Positions 27,853 to 36,851 are shown, counted from the stretch's first letter. The stretch is 64,000 nucleotides of DNA from Pedobacter africanus (GCF_900176535.1 NZ_FWXT01000001.1:930001-994000); one strand, 5' to 3'. Translations and numbers: made by a program. Notes: generated from the letters alone by a model not told the origin.

Positions 27853-28806
27853 TTACAGGATCTCCTTTTCAATCAGGTATTGGTTTCGTTCAGGCGCGTT
27901 GCGGGTAACCAGCTCGGCCACAAAACCCGTGAGGAACAGTTGAGACCCCACAATAATGGCCACCAGGGCAATGTAAAATAGTGGCTGATCTGTAACATCC
28001 CTTTTATAAGGTATAGCCATAGAGATGTGGTACAACTTAACACCTATAAGCCACAGGGCCATAAACGTTCCGACCAGAAAGCTCAGCACACCCAGCGAAC
28101 CAAAAAAATGCATAGGCCTTTTACCAAACTTGCCCACAAAAAAGATGGAGAGCAAATCAAGAAAGCCATTGATAAAGCGGCTCAGCCCGAATTTGGTTAC
28201 CCCATATTTCCTTGCCCTGTGCTCTACCACCTGCTCGCCTATTTTTTTAAACCCGGCCCATTTGGCAATAACCGGTATATAGCGGTGCATTTCGCCGTAT
28301 ACTTCAATGGTTTTGACCACGTCGCTCCGGTAAGCTTTTAAGCCGCAATTGAAATCGTTAAGCTGTATGCCCGACATGCGCCGTGTTGCTGCATTGAACA
28401 ACTTTGTAGGTATGGTTTTGGTGATCGGGTCGTAGCGTTTTTTCTTCCAGCCCGATATGATATCGAATTTTTCTTCCTTTATCCTGCGGAACAGCTCAGG
28501 GATCTCGTCCGGACTGTCCTGCAGATCGGCATCCATAGTAATGACCACGTCGCCCTGCGTAGCGGCAAAACCCACATTAAGGGCTGCGGATTTTCCATAA
28601 TTCCGTCTGAATTTAATGGCCCTGACGGTATCATATGTTTTTTTTAGCGCTTCAATAACGGCCCAGGAAGTATCTGTACTGCCATCATCAATAAAAAGGA
28701 CCTCATAGGAAAAGTTATGCTCCCGCATTACCTTAACAATCCATTCCGTTAATTCCGGCAGAGATTCATCTTCATTAAATAATGGGATTACAACAGAAAT
28801 ATCCAT
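27853..28806 (-). CDS. Polyprenyl-phosphate glycosyltransferase (GT2, GtrB/DPM1-like)
   Basis: A 317-residue GT2 enzyme of the DPM1/GtrB type: DISVVIPLFNEDESLPEL at the N-terminus, LFIDDGSTDTSW, MDADLQDSPDEIP (DxD) and FNCGLKAYRSDV. Two C-terminal membrane segments lie at about 232-258 (FGSLGVLSFLVGTFMALWLIG) and 272-298 (PLFYIALVAIIVGSQLFLTGF). Enzymes of this layout transfer a sugar from UDP- or GDP-sugar to polyprenyl phosphate for later use in the periplasm. First gene of the series running to hscB; a promoter-like pair lies just upstream. Confidence 0.92.
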   Translation of the reverse strand: MDISVVIPLFNEDESLPELTEWIVKVMREHNFSYEVLFIDDGSTDTSWAVIEALKKTYDTVRAIKFRRNYGKSAALNVGFAATQGDVVITMDADLQDSPDEIPELFRRIKEEKFDIISGWKKKRYDPITKTIPTKLFNAATRRMSGIQLNDFNCGLKAYRSDVVKTIEVYGEMHRYIPVIAKWAGFKKIGEQVVEHRARKYGVTKFGLSRFINGFLDLLSIFFVGKFGKRPMHFFGSLGVLSFLVGTFMALWLIGVKLYHISMAIPYKRDVTDQPLFYIALVAIIVGSQLFLTGFVAELVTRNAPERNQYLIEKEIL

Positions 28807-28834
28807 GTGTGCTTATGAGCTAAAAAACAATTTG

Positions 28835-28864
28835 CAAACTTAGAGAAATTGTTCAACAAACAAA
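28835..28864 (-). promoter_or_regulatory. Promoter for the GT2-GH3-dxr-rseP-hscB gene series
   Basis: On the minus strand a TTTG (28861-28864) is followed after 18 nt by TAAGTTTG (28835-28842), a match to the Bacteroidota consensus TTG-N19-TAnnTTTG. The expected start site is about 20-25 nt before the ATG at 28804-28806. Its -33 end touches the terminator of system C. Confidence 0.5.
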
Positions 28865-28889
28865 AGGCCTGCAACAGGATGCAGGCCTT
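28864..28889 (-). terminator. Terminator of the system C operon
   Basis: A perfect 10-bp stem (AAGGCCTGCA with TGCAGGCCTT) with a 6-nt loop lies 29 nt after the stop of the thioredoxin-like gene and is followed on the minus strand by TTGTTTGTTG. This is a good intrinsic terminator; on the plus strand it is followed by AATTTATT, so it could act in both directions. Confidence 0.75.
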
Positions 28890-28917
28890 AATTTATTCAT
28901 AGGTAGCTAAAAATGAT

Positions 28918-30165
28918 TTATTTCAACAGCGCGTCCAACTGTTTTCTCAACAAAGGATCGGAAGGCCTTTTGGCATCTCCTGAAACAATTTTTCCGGCCG
29001 GGTCAATCAGGATAAATCTGGGGATCGCATTGATGTTGTATTTTTTCACAAAATCAGAATCAAAGTCCTTGTCGGCCAGCAGCTGTATCCCGCCCAGTTT
29101 ATTGTCTTTTACATAACTGGTCCATTTGCCCTTATCTTTCTGCTGGTCTACCGATAAACTCACAAAATGGATGTTCTTTCCATGATAGTCTGCCTCAACT
29201 TTAGTCAAATGGGGGATTTCCATCTTGCAGGGGCCACACCAGGTAGCCCATACATCTATATATACATATTTGCCGCGCAGGGATTTTAAACTTACCGTTT
29301 TGCCATTTACATCTGTATAGTTGAAATCTGGCGAAAATGCATTTGCCGTCATCATTTTATAATTGGCATATACTTCTTCCATCTCTTTTTTATAATCGGC
29401 ATTGCTGGCCTTCGCCATAAAATTACGATAGGCCGCTTCTTTGGCTGCATCATTTCTCACTGTTTTGATCACAGTACCCGTACCTTTATAAAAAAGATAA
29501 TCTTTAATATAGCCTGCCGGCAATTCATTCTCTATTACCTTTAGCTTCACCACATAATTACCTTCATAGCCTAGTGTGGTATCCGATTTGTATTTCGTAT
29601 TTCTGAGCTCGCTGATCTTATCGTCCAGCCAGGCCCTGTAGGATGCCGACCTTTTAAAAAGCGCTTCATCGTTTAATGTAGCTTTTTCATCGATAATTTC
29701 CCTCATGCGTTTTCTTTCTGCCGGTTCCATACGTTTGATAAAGGCCTTTTTATGCGCTGCATCCATCAACTCGTTAAATTTAGGATCAGTTCTCCGCTTC
29801 TCCATGAGCTGCATCAGGTTGCTCATGCCTACAGAATCCATACCATACACACCCACATACCTGTCCAGTACCCGGCCGGCATAAAATTCTATATCCTTTA
29901 ACATCAAATCTTTAAGCTCGACATTCTTTTCTGCACCGGCCTGTTTGTTCATCTCGGTTTTAAACCCGGCCAGCCGGGCCAGTACTTCTTCTGAAGGCAT
30001 CACGTAAAGCTTGTGCAGATAGTCGCCATTGGCCATAGGTATGTATTTAGCAAGCACCTTTTGCTTGTCTTTTACCAGGTCATCAGTAAGTTCTTTTTTG
30101 TTTTGGGCAAAGCTGTGCAGGCTCGATATACCTGCAAGCAATACCAATGCTATTGTTGTTCTCAT
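28918..30165 (-). CDS. TlpA/ResA-type thioredoxin-fold protein with long N-terminal domain (system C)
   Basis: A 415-residue exported protein: signal peptide (TIALVLLAGISSLHSFA, about 1-20), a charged mostly helical N-terminal region of about 250 residues with no family I recognise, and a C-terminal TlpA-like redoxin domain (about 278-410) with WCGPC at 309-313 and the cis-Pro motif NAIPRFILID. It probably reduces or isomerises disulfides in the periplasm. It closes the operon sigma-fecR-susC-susD, 27 nt after susD, and is followed by a strong terminator. Thioredoxin-fold proteins with such N-terminal extensions recur beside susCD pairs in Bacteroidota; their cargo-related role is unknown. 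Confidence 0.87.
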   Translation of the reverse strand: MRTTIALVLLAGISSLHSFAQNKKELTDDLVKDKQKVLAKYIPMANGDYLHKLYVMPSEEVLARLAGFKTEMNKQAGAEKNVELKDLMLKDIEFYAGRVLDRYVGVYGMDSVGMSNLMQLMEKRRTDPKFNELMDAAHKKAFIKRMEPAERKRMREIIDEKATLNDEALFKRSASYRAWLDDKISELRNTKYKSDTTLGYEGNYVVKLKVIENELPAGYIKDYLFYKGTGTVIKTVRNDAAKEAAYRNFMAKASNADYKKEMEEVYANYKMMTANAFSPDFNYTDVNGKTVSLKSLRGKYVYIDVWATWCGPCKMEIPHLTKVEADYHGKNIHFVSLSVDQQKDKGKWTSYVKDNKLGGIQLLADKDFDSDFVKKYNINAIPRFILIDPAGKIVSGDAKRPSDPLLRKQLDALLK

Positions 30166-30192
30166 TATTTCGGTTATTGTTTGTGAATTCTG

Positions 30193-31533
30193 TTAGGGAT
30201 GATTTTTCGCCATACCGGGATTGAACTTTAAAACTCTTACAGGGATCTCAAAAGTGTAATTTGGACTATGGGGTGCCAAAGTTGCTTCAACCTTTCCGGT
30301 TTCTTTGTTGATCCTTTTCAGTTCCGGCATCCGTCCTTCCTGGTCCAGCCTTTTCATGTCAAACCAGCGCATCCCACTATAGGCCATCTCCCTTCGGCGC
30401 TCGGCCAGGACTTTTTGCAGCGCTTCTTCTGGAGTACTTGCAGATTGACCGGAATTAGCTGCTTTAAACCTTTTGCTCCTGATCATATTCACCAGCGCCA
30501 TGGCGTCATTTGTTTTCCCTTTTCGGGCCAGCAATTCGGCTTTGGTCAGGTACAGCTCGGGGAAAGTGATCCCGAAATTATAAAACACCATAAAGCCGAT
30601 ACGCTGCATCCCGGAATTGCTGGTTACTGTTAAAAATTCCAGTCTGATGTCATCTGAAGTATAATATGTTTTAAGGTCATCTGAATACAGCATGTTATCC
30701 GGTCCATCGGCATTTACCCCCATACGGTACCAGAGTACTTCCGGACTGAGGTCATAAACGGGAACCTCATAGGTGTCGGCATAGTTATTATAGTCCAGCA
30801 AACTGTGGGGAGCCTGCAAAGCAAGATCAGTATATTCCTCTGCCCTGGCATAATCTGCCATATACAGGTAAACCCTGCTCAAAACGCCGTAGGCAACATG
30901 TTTAGTGATGCGCGTCCGGTTGATATTGGTTAAGGGCAGAACCTCAACAGCAGCTTTCAAATCTGTAATCATAGATTCCAGCGTCTCCTTTATTGAAGAA
31001 CGTGCAGGTGCTTTTCCGGTTACATCTGTGTTTACTGGCATAGGCATGCCTGGGTCTGTAGCTGCTGTAGCCGGATTGTAGGCTTTTGCAAATACAGTAA
31101 GCAGGTCCAGGTAATAAACGGCACGGTGCACCAGGGCCTCGCCATACACCCGCTTTTTATCTGCTTCCGGTGCATCGGTAGTTTTTAACACCCCGTTGAT
31201 AATCACATTTGCATTATAGATGCGGTTATATAAAGGTCCCCATACATCAGGCTCCTTTTTTTCATCCACTGTAAGCTCTGGCCTCCAGTAATATCCATTC
31301 GCATCAGGAGTTTGAGTCAGATCACCAAAAGTGCCATCATAAAAATCATCGGTAAACCGCAACATATTTACCGGAAAAGTGCCGGTCATTTCCCTTGAAT
31401 TGAGCAGCCCCTCGTAATCTGACATCTTTTCCGGAATAACCACACCTTTGGGTTTTACATCCAGGAATTTACCGCAGCCCATCAAGACTGTACTTAGCAG
31501 CAGGCCTATCATAAATTTATTTTTCATGTGCAT
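30193..31533 (-). CDS. SusD/RagB family outer-membrane lipoprotein (system C)
   Basis: A 446-residue RagB/SusD protein: lipoprotein signal (MIGLLLSTVLMGC, Cys at about 20) then GKFLDVKPKGVVIPEKMSDYEGLLN, closely like the start of the system A SusD. The motifs YGEALVHRAVYYLDLLTVFAKAY (TPR-type helix) and ALQKVLAERRREMAYSGMRWFDMKRL (C-terminal family motif) are present. It starts 5 nt after the susC stop. Start codon: MHMKNK; the second ATG (MKNK) is equally possible. Substrate unknown. Confidence 0.92.
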   Translation of the reverse strand: MHMKNKFMIGLLLSTVLMGCGKFLDVKPKGVVIPEKMSDYEGLLNSREMTGTFPVNMLRFTDDFYDGTFGDLTQTPDANGYYWRPELTVDEKKEPDVWGPLYNRIYNANVIINGVLKTTDAPEADKKRVYGEALVHRAVYYLDLLTVFAKAYNPATAATDPGMPMPVNTDVTGKAPARSSIKETLESMITDLKAAVEVLPLTNINRTRITKHVAYGVLSRVYLYMADYARAEEYTDLALQAPHSLLDYNNYADTYEVPVYDLSPEVLWYRMGVNADGPDNMLYSDDLKTYYTSDDIRLEFLTVTSNSGMQRIGFMVFYNFGITFPELYLTKAELLARKGKTNDAMALVNMIRSKRFKAANSGQSASTPEEALQKVLAERRREMAYSGMRWFDMKRLDQEGRMPELKRINKETGKVEATLAPHSPNYTFEIPVRVLKFNPGMAKNHP

Positions 31534-31538
31534 TATTC

Positions 31539-34500
31539 TTAAAAATTAGTAGAAAAAGTGAGGCTGTAAAAAGGTTGGGTTTCCAGTCTTCGCGCACCGG
31601 TAATCGGATTTATAGCTTCCGGATCAATATCATTGCCGCTAAATGTGTAACGAAAAACATTCTGAGCCTGAAAGCGCAGCTGGGTATTGTTAAGTCCGGC
31701 TTTCTTTAGAAAAGCTGCCCTGGCATGATAGGTCAGCACCACATCCCTCAAACGGATGTAATCAGCTTTCCTGACAAACTCTGATGCAAATCTATAACCA
31801 TTGAGGGCATAGCTCTGGAAGTACCCCGGGGCAAGGGAACTCGCCCTCACATAGCCTGGAATCCGGGTGTACTGTTCATCTCCCGCCTGTCGCCAATAAT
31901 TAGAGGAACCCTTAAGCGGATTATTTGAATACGAACCAATATTGTTTGGATCGGGTTGTTCCACCCGCATTACATGTCCGCCATAATACATAAACAGAAA
32001 GGAAAGGTCAAATGCACCCAGGCTAAACTGGTTATTCAGGCCCAGTACATATTTTGGTACAGTGGTTCCATTGTAAACCATATCGTCCATAGTTACGTCT
32101 ACCGCCGAACTTCCAAATGAGGCCAGTATTTTTCGGCTGCCATATTTATCGTACACAAAAGGCTGTCCTTTTTCGTTCAGCCCTCCATAATTGTAACTAT
32201 ACAGGGCACCAATTGGCATATCCTTTACCTTCTGGGTCCCCTCGGTAATTTCTCTGGATGAAGAAAACTCTGTTGCCTTAACTGCCAGGATCTTATTGTT
32301 ATTTAAAGAGGCTGTCAGTTGGGTACGCCATTCAAACTTACTGCGCTTCATATTAAGGGTGTTAAACAGGAACTCAAGCCCCTTATTCTGAATAGAGGCC
32401 GTATTTGCCAGGTACTGGTTAAAACCCAGGGTCGGATCGGCATCAAATTCACCAAACACATCTGTTGATTTTTTTATGTACCAGTCAACAGAGCCCGACA
32501 AACGCCCGTTCAGTAAAGTATAATCCAGTCCAACATTATAATTTCGGGTGGTTTCCCAGCGCAAGGATTGGTTTTCAGGACTGGAGATCCTGTTGTAAGG
32601 AACTGCTACATCCAATAGGGTATTCAATCCATTTTGGAGGATCAGGAATGCCCCGCCCTGGGTTATCGGTATATTTCCATTGAAACCGGTGGCAGCACGC
32701 AATTGCAGGTTATGTATCCAATTGTATTTCTTAATGAATTCCTCTTCTCCCAGTCTCCAGTTTAAACCAGCAGACCACAGTGGTTTGTTCCTGAATTGAG
32801 GATCGACCCCAAAAAGATTGGACTTATCAATACGGAAGCTACCCGTAGCCACATACTTACCTTTAAAAATATAGGTTCCCTGTCCATAATAAGACATAAA
32901 CCTGCGGTCGTCTTCAGTCTGATTAAAATAATCTTTCAAGTTAAAGATGTAACCTATACCATATTGTGAAAATGCTGGAGAAAATACAGAACCTAAAGCA
33001 TTCATATCAATTGGCCCTGAAACGAGGGTCTGGTCATTATAACCAAAAAAACTGGTGAGATAACCCCGGCTAAGTGTCTTCTTTTGCTCCACCCCGAAAA
33101 TCCCGGAAAAGTCATGGTCATCACCAAACCTATGGTTCAGATTAAATTGTCCTCTGAGGGTATAATTGTTCAGCTTCTGATTGGTCTTGCTCAATACATC
33201 ACCCTTGGTCATGCTCTTAAACACTGCCCTTCCTGCATCATCCTTTAATGCGCTCATGTTCAACATCATCCTTACCTTATAGCTGTCTTCCAGGCTCAGT
33301 TTATCCAATACTGCATTCTGGCTTTCATAATTCCCGCCTATGTCCATGCTTAGCCAGTTCGTAAGTTTTGCATTAAATCTCCCCTGCAGTCTTATGGTTG
33401 AGCCCTTTGCTGTATTGGTATTACTGGTCAGTTCCCGATAAGGGTAATAAAAAGCGTCATAAAGCCCAAGGCCCATAAGTTGCTGATTCAATGCCGGACC
33501 GATATTTCTGCCAGTGCTGGTGCGGTTGGGCAGCAGTGAAACAGGAAGGGCATTCCCGTTCGCATCTGCCAGACGTTCGTACGGAAAGAAGTCCATGTAA
33601 TTCGGGATGTTACCACTTTGGTCTGTATAATTGGTATAGGTAGCTTTAAAATCGAAATTAAAGCGGTCCGAAAACTTGAAGGTATTGGCCAGGTTAAGAA
33701 TGAACTGCTGGCTTTCCGAGCGACGGGCAACAGGCCGTTCCCTTACATAATTCAGGCCAACCATATAGGTACTTATTTCATTACCTCCGCTGGCATCAAA
33801 GTTAACATTCTGAGCCTGCCTTCTTTGAAAAAACAATTGTTCGTATTCATTAAGGTTGTCATAAGCGCCCAGTTCTTTCAACTTCGCATCTGCCTGTGCC
33901 TGGGTAAGCAGCGGATTGGAAACTTCCAGTCGTGTTAGCCCGTACATAATTTCCTGCACAGGATCAAGTTTGGAAAAGGAACTGTATCCTGCTTTTGCGA
34001 CATTAAACTTCTCTACCTGCAGCTGTACAAATTCATTTCCGGGCGCATAGCTCAGGTAACTGAAATCCGGCTTGTTCTGTATGGCGTAAGTACTGCGCAG
34101 GTTAAATATAGGCTTGCCCGATTTGCCCCGCCGTGTTTCTACAATGATTACCCCGTTGGATGCCCTTACCCCATAAATGGATGCCGCGGCGGCGTCACGC
34201 AAAACATTCACCGAAACAATATCGTTCGGATTAATGGTACGCAAATCGATCTCGGTAGGGAAACCATCAAGCACAATGAGCGGCTTTTTTACCGCATCGA
34301 AGGTAGACACCCCACGGATCGTTAGTTCGCCCGTCTGTGAGTTGTATACCAGACCGGGTACCTTGCCTTCCAGACTTTCCAGAAAGTTTCCTGTTACGGC
34401 AACACGTTGCTGGTATTGCTCTTCGTTCATGGTAGAGGCCGCCCCGGTCAGCTGATCTTTTTTGATCTTCTGATAACCGGTACTGATTACCCCTACTTCC

Positions 34501-35132
34501 TCCAGGTTGGCATTTTCAGGTTCAATGGAAATGATGAGCTGAGGTTTAGCCCCCATCTCTTTGGTCTTGTAGCCCAAATAAGAGATTACCAGTATGGCCT
34601 TTTCATCAATTCCCTTTAGCATAAAACTACCATCGGCACCGGTAATGACCAATCTGTTCTCATTTTTAACCTTTACCGTTGCACCCGGCAAAGGTTTTCC
34701 GTTTTCATCCAGCACTTTCCCTGCCACATCGATCCTGGCCAGGTAACTTTTCAGGGCATCAAAAAAACCAGCTTCCTTTTTTGACACAATTACCGCCTTG
34801 TTTTTCAGCACGTAAACCAGTTCCTGTTTTTCAAATATGGAATTGAGCACAACGCCCAAAGGCTGGTCCTTTACATGTATCGTTACCGGCCTTGCCAGCT
34901 TCAGGATTTCGTCGGAGTACAGAAAATCATACCCTGTCTGACTGCGCAGCTGGTTAAACACCTGCAATATAGAAGTGTTATTTTCCGACAAGGATACTTT
35001 CTGTGCTGTGCTCCTGGCACTTACCTGCATCAGCAACATAGTCATTATGACGATGGTTAATCTCATAACACGCATTATTTGACTCCCGTAACGGACTTTT
35101 CGCCCATGAGGGGAGAGATCATAAAAATTCAT
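31539..35132 (-). CDS. SusC/RagA TonB-linked outer-membrane transporter with STN domain (system C)
   Basis: A 1197-residue SusC-type transporter: N-terminus MNFYDLSPHG, membrane/signal segment (VMRLTIVIMTMLLMQVSARSTAQ, about 23-44), STN domain (about 46-115), carboxypeptidase-regulatory-like domain (about 134-210), plug (about 218-335 with SVNVLRDAAAASIYGVRASNGVIIV), barrel ending SLTFSTNF. It is controlled with fecR and a sigma factor upstream and pairs with the SusD 5 nt downstream. The start ATG overlaps a TAAATTTG box of the opposite strand that could drive an antisense RNA into its leader. Confidence 0.94.
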   Translation of the reverse strand: MNFYDLSPHGRKVRYGSQIMRVMRLTIVIMTMLLMQVSARSTAQKVSLSENNTSILQVFNQLRSQTGYDFLYSDEILKLARPVTIHVKDQPLGVVLNSIFEKQELVYVLKNKAVIVSKKEAGFFDALKSYLARIDVAGKVLDENGKPLPGATVKVKNENRLVITGADGSFMLKGIDEKAILVISYLGYKTKEMGAKPQLIISIEPENANLEEVGVISTGYQKIKKDQLTGAASTMNEEQYQQRVAVTGNFLESLEGKVPGLVYNSQTGELTIRGVSTFDAVKKPLIVLDGFPTEIDLRTINPNDIVSVNVLRDAAAASIYGVRASNGVIIVETRRGKSGKPIFNLRSTYAIQNKPDFSYLSYAPGNEFVQLQVEKFNVAKAGYSSFSKLDPVQEIMYGLTRLEVSNPLLTQAQADAKLKELGAYDNLNEYEQLFFQRRQAQNVNFDASGGNEISTYMVGLNYVRERPVARRSESQQFILNLANTFKFSDRFNFDFKATYTNYTDQSGNIPNYMDFFPYERLADANGNALPVSLLPNRTSTGRNIGPALNQQLMGLGLYDAFYYPYRELTSNTNTAKGSTIRLQGRFNAKLTNWLSMDIGGNYESQNAVLDKLSLEDSYKVRMMLNMSALKDDAGRAVFKSMTKGDVLSKTNQKLNNYTLRGQFNLNHRFGDDHDFSGIFGVEQKKTLSRGYLTSFFGYNDQTLVSGPIDMNALGSVFSPAFSQYGIGYIFNLKDYFNQTEDDRRFMSYYGQGTYIFKGKYVATGSFRIDKSNLFGVDPQFRNKPLWSAGLNWRLGEEEFIKKYNWIHNLQLRAATGFNGNIPITQGGAFLILQNGLNTLLDVAVPYNRISSPENQSLRWETTRNYNVGLDYTLLNGRLSGSVDWYIKKSTDVFGEFDADPTLGFNQYLANTASIQNKGLEFLFNTLNMKRSKFEWRTQLTASLNNNKILAVKATEFSSSREITEGTQKVKDMPIGALYSYNYGGLNEKGQPFVYDKYGSRKILASFGSSAVDVTMDDMVYNGTTVPKYVLGLNNQFSLGAFDLSFLFMYYGGHVMRVEQPDPNNIGSYSNNPLKGSSNYWRQAGDEQYTRIPGYVRASSLAPGYFQSYALNGYRFASEFVRKADYIRLRDVVLTYHARAAFLKKAGLNNTQLRFQAQNVFRYTFSGNDIDPEAINPITGARRLETQPFYSLTFSTNF

Positions 35133-35139
35133 AAATTTG
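35132..35139 (+). promoter_or_regulatory. -7 box (TAAATTTG) for a candidate antisense RNA, system C
   Basis: TAAATTTG is an exact match to TAnnTTTG. It starts at the base complementary to the first base of the susC start codon and points away from susC towards the hairpin at 35203-35231. No TTG at the standard -33 spacing was found, so activity is unproven. Confidence 0.4.
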
Positions 35140-35145
35140 TTCTGT

Positions 35146-35240
35146 TTGGGTTATTAGTTGATGTTGTTATCGCAATTTTGCTAATTCGACGCCCGAACGC
35201 ATAAGCCAGGGGCCTCTCACCGCCTCTGGTTTTTTATTTT
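35146..35240 (+). ncRNA. Candidate cis-antisense sRNA in the susC leader, system C
   Basis: About 95 nt, running opposite to susC from the TAAATTTG box to a hairpin with a strong U-tract. The plus-strand stem covers 35204-35231: ten contiguous pairs including two G.U pairs (arms AGCCAGGGGC and GCCUCUGGUU), then TTTT-ATTTT. Read from the susC strand, both G.U pairs become A.C mismatches and no U-run follows. The GGTT plus U-run ending is shared with the candidate at 13408-13520. Ends are estimates. Confidence 0.5.
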
Positions 35241-35265
35241 CTATCGGGTCATGATCTGGTAGATT

Positions 35266-36447
35266 TTATCTCACTATCACTTTCCTCCCTTCCACTTTAA
35301 ATGTGACCAGCTTGGTTTCTTCCAGCATTTCCAGCACCTCCTTAATGTTCTTGCTCCTGCTGATGGTACCAATTATGCGGCCTTTGCTAATTTCAGCTTC
35401 ATAAACCACCTCCACATTATACCAGCGCGAAAGTTTCCGCATGACTGATGGAATACTTTCTCTGTTAAACTTGAAAAAACCGTTTCTCCAGGCCAGGGCC
35501 TCTTCTATATCTGCAGGATTTACTGCTATCTCCTGGTTTGAGACCATAGCCTGCTGTCCAGGTCTGAGCAGTGCTGTCCTGCCCATCCTGTTTAAACCAC
35601 CCAAAGAAACGCGTACACTGCCTTCAAATAAGGTGGTTCTTATACTGCCCTCTTCGGTATAAGCATTAATGTTAAAATGCGTGCCCAGTACTTCCACCTC
35701 CTGTTCACCGGTTGCCACAATAAATGGTGAGTGCCTTACTTTTCCGGCCAGCTTAGCTTCTATCTTGGCAACTTCAAAATAAGCCTCGCCTGTAAGCTCC
35801 ACCCTGCGCGCATTCACACCATCAAAACGTGCCGGGAATTTAAGTACCGATGCTGCATTAAGCCAGATTTTTGTACCATCAGGTAGTACTACCTGGTATT
35901 GTCCGCCTTTCGGTGTGCTTACCGTCAATTCGCTGGATGCTTTCCATTCCGCCCTGCGATTTCCGCCCAGGGAATCCCCATCGCTGTAAGAGACACCGGA
36001 AGCGTTGATTACCAGAGCTGTTTTTGATCCGCTTAAATTTACCTTCTGGCCATTGGCTAAAGTCAACACTGCAGTGTTGGTACCTGCGCTTATCATTTTC
36101 GCATCGGCAAACCGCCTTTCTGTATCAAAGTTTTTATGGGCCAGGAAAAAATACAACGCCATCCCAGCTACAAAAAACAAACTAGCCGCCACAGCAATTT
36201 TTGGCCATAGCTTAGCCACAGCCGTTTTTTTACCGGCAGGCATCATCAGTTTTTGCCTGATATTCTGGTACAGCCTGGTTTTTATAGCTTTGGCATCTTC
36301 AGGCTCAGTAGTAAATACCAGCTCTTCCTCAGGCCCTTCTGCTAAACCGGAGGTATACCAATGGTTAAGGGCTGCCTTTTCTTCTGCTGAAGCAGTACCC
36401 TCTAAAAACTTTTTTGCCAGATACTTCAGGTCTTCTTTATTCCTCAT
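35266..36447 (-). CDS. FecR-family anti-sigma factor (system C)
   Basis: A 393-residue FecR-type protein: helical cytoplasmic part (LKYLAKKFLEGTASAEEKAALNHWY), one membrane segment at about 84-105 (WPKIAVAASLFFVAGMALYFFL), periplasmic FecR domain (TPKGGQYQVVLPDGTKIWLNAASVLKF, GEAYFEV, VLGTHFNINAY) and DUF4974-like C-terminus (SIPSVMRKLSRWYNVEVVY..). It links the STN domain of the SusC at 31539-35132 to the sigma factor at 36852-37412. Unlike systems A and B, it is separated from the sigma gene by about 400 nt containing a small gene on the other strand, so it may have its own promoter. Confidence 0.92.
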   Translation of the reverse strand: MRNKEDLKYLAKKFLEGTASAEEKAALNHWYTSGLAEGPEEELVFTTEPEDAKAIKTRLYQNIRQKLMMPAGKKTAVAKLWPKIAVAASLFFVAGMALYFFLAHKNFDTERRFADAKMISAGTNTAVLTLANGQKVNLSGSKTALVINASGVSYSDGDSLGGNRRAEWKASSELTVSTPKGGQYQVVLPDGTKIWLNAASVLKFPARFDGVNARRVELTGEAYFEVAKIEAKLAGKVRHSPFIVATGEQEVEVLGTHFNINAYTEEGSIRTTLFEGSVRVSLGGLNRMGRTALLRPGQQAMVSNQEIAVNPADIEEALAWRNGFFKFNRESIPSVMRKLSRWYNVEVVYEAEISKGRIIGTISRSKNIKEVLEMLEETKLVTFKVEGRKVIVR

Positions 36448-36596
36448 AACAGCATGCTTTTGCGCACATTTAAACCTATAGAGTATAATTGTACAGTTTT
36501 ACCCTTAGTAGGATTCCCATTTTTTATTGTTTTTTCAAAAAAAAAGCAAAACATTCTATAAATCAACTTGTTAAACCCATTACCAATAGCAGCATC

Positions 36597-36845
36597 ATGG
36601 AACAGTTTAGAATAGAGGTGGCCGATAATGATGGATACGGACACTTTTTTAACATCAAAATGCTCGACATGGAGCATTTCCAGATTTTTGACGACCGGCA
36701 GCAACGGATGGCAACAATCGAAATAGAGCAGGAAGAACCACACCATTACCGGCAAAGCCTGGATTGTAAAATAGGCCTGCCCTTATTGGATGCCATTAAA
36801 GACAGCATCATGCTTCATGAAGAACTTACGGAAAACCAGATTTAA
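36597..36845 (+). CDS. Small protein of unknown function between sigma and fecR of system C
   Basis: An 82-residue soluble, acidic protein (starts MEQFRIEVADNDGYGHFF, contains DRQQRMATIEIEQEEPHHYRQ). No family recognised; no signal peptide or membrane segment. The ATG at 36597 follows an A/T-rich spacer with CAAAACATTC; upstream in-frame residues (from 36489) read through non-protein-like sequence, so the later start is preferred. It lies on the opposite strand between the sigma gene (ends 36852, 6 nt away, tail to tail) and fecR (divergent). It therefore interrupts the otherwise invariable sigma-fecR pair. Composition like its neighbours argues for a real small gene. Confidence 0.6.
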   Translation: MEQFRIEVADNDGYGHFFNIKMLDMEHFQIFDDRQQRMATIEIEQEEPHHYRQSLDCKIGLPLLDAIKDSIMLHEELTENQI

Positions 36846-36851
36846 ATTGCA

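Noticed and set aside
6802..35231. The susC leader hairpins as sense-strand attenuators or terminators
   Set aside because: Read in the susC direction the stems contain A.C mismatches and are not followed by U-runs; the antisense reading is better paired in all three cases.
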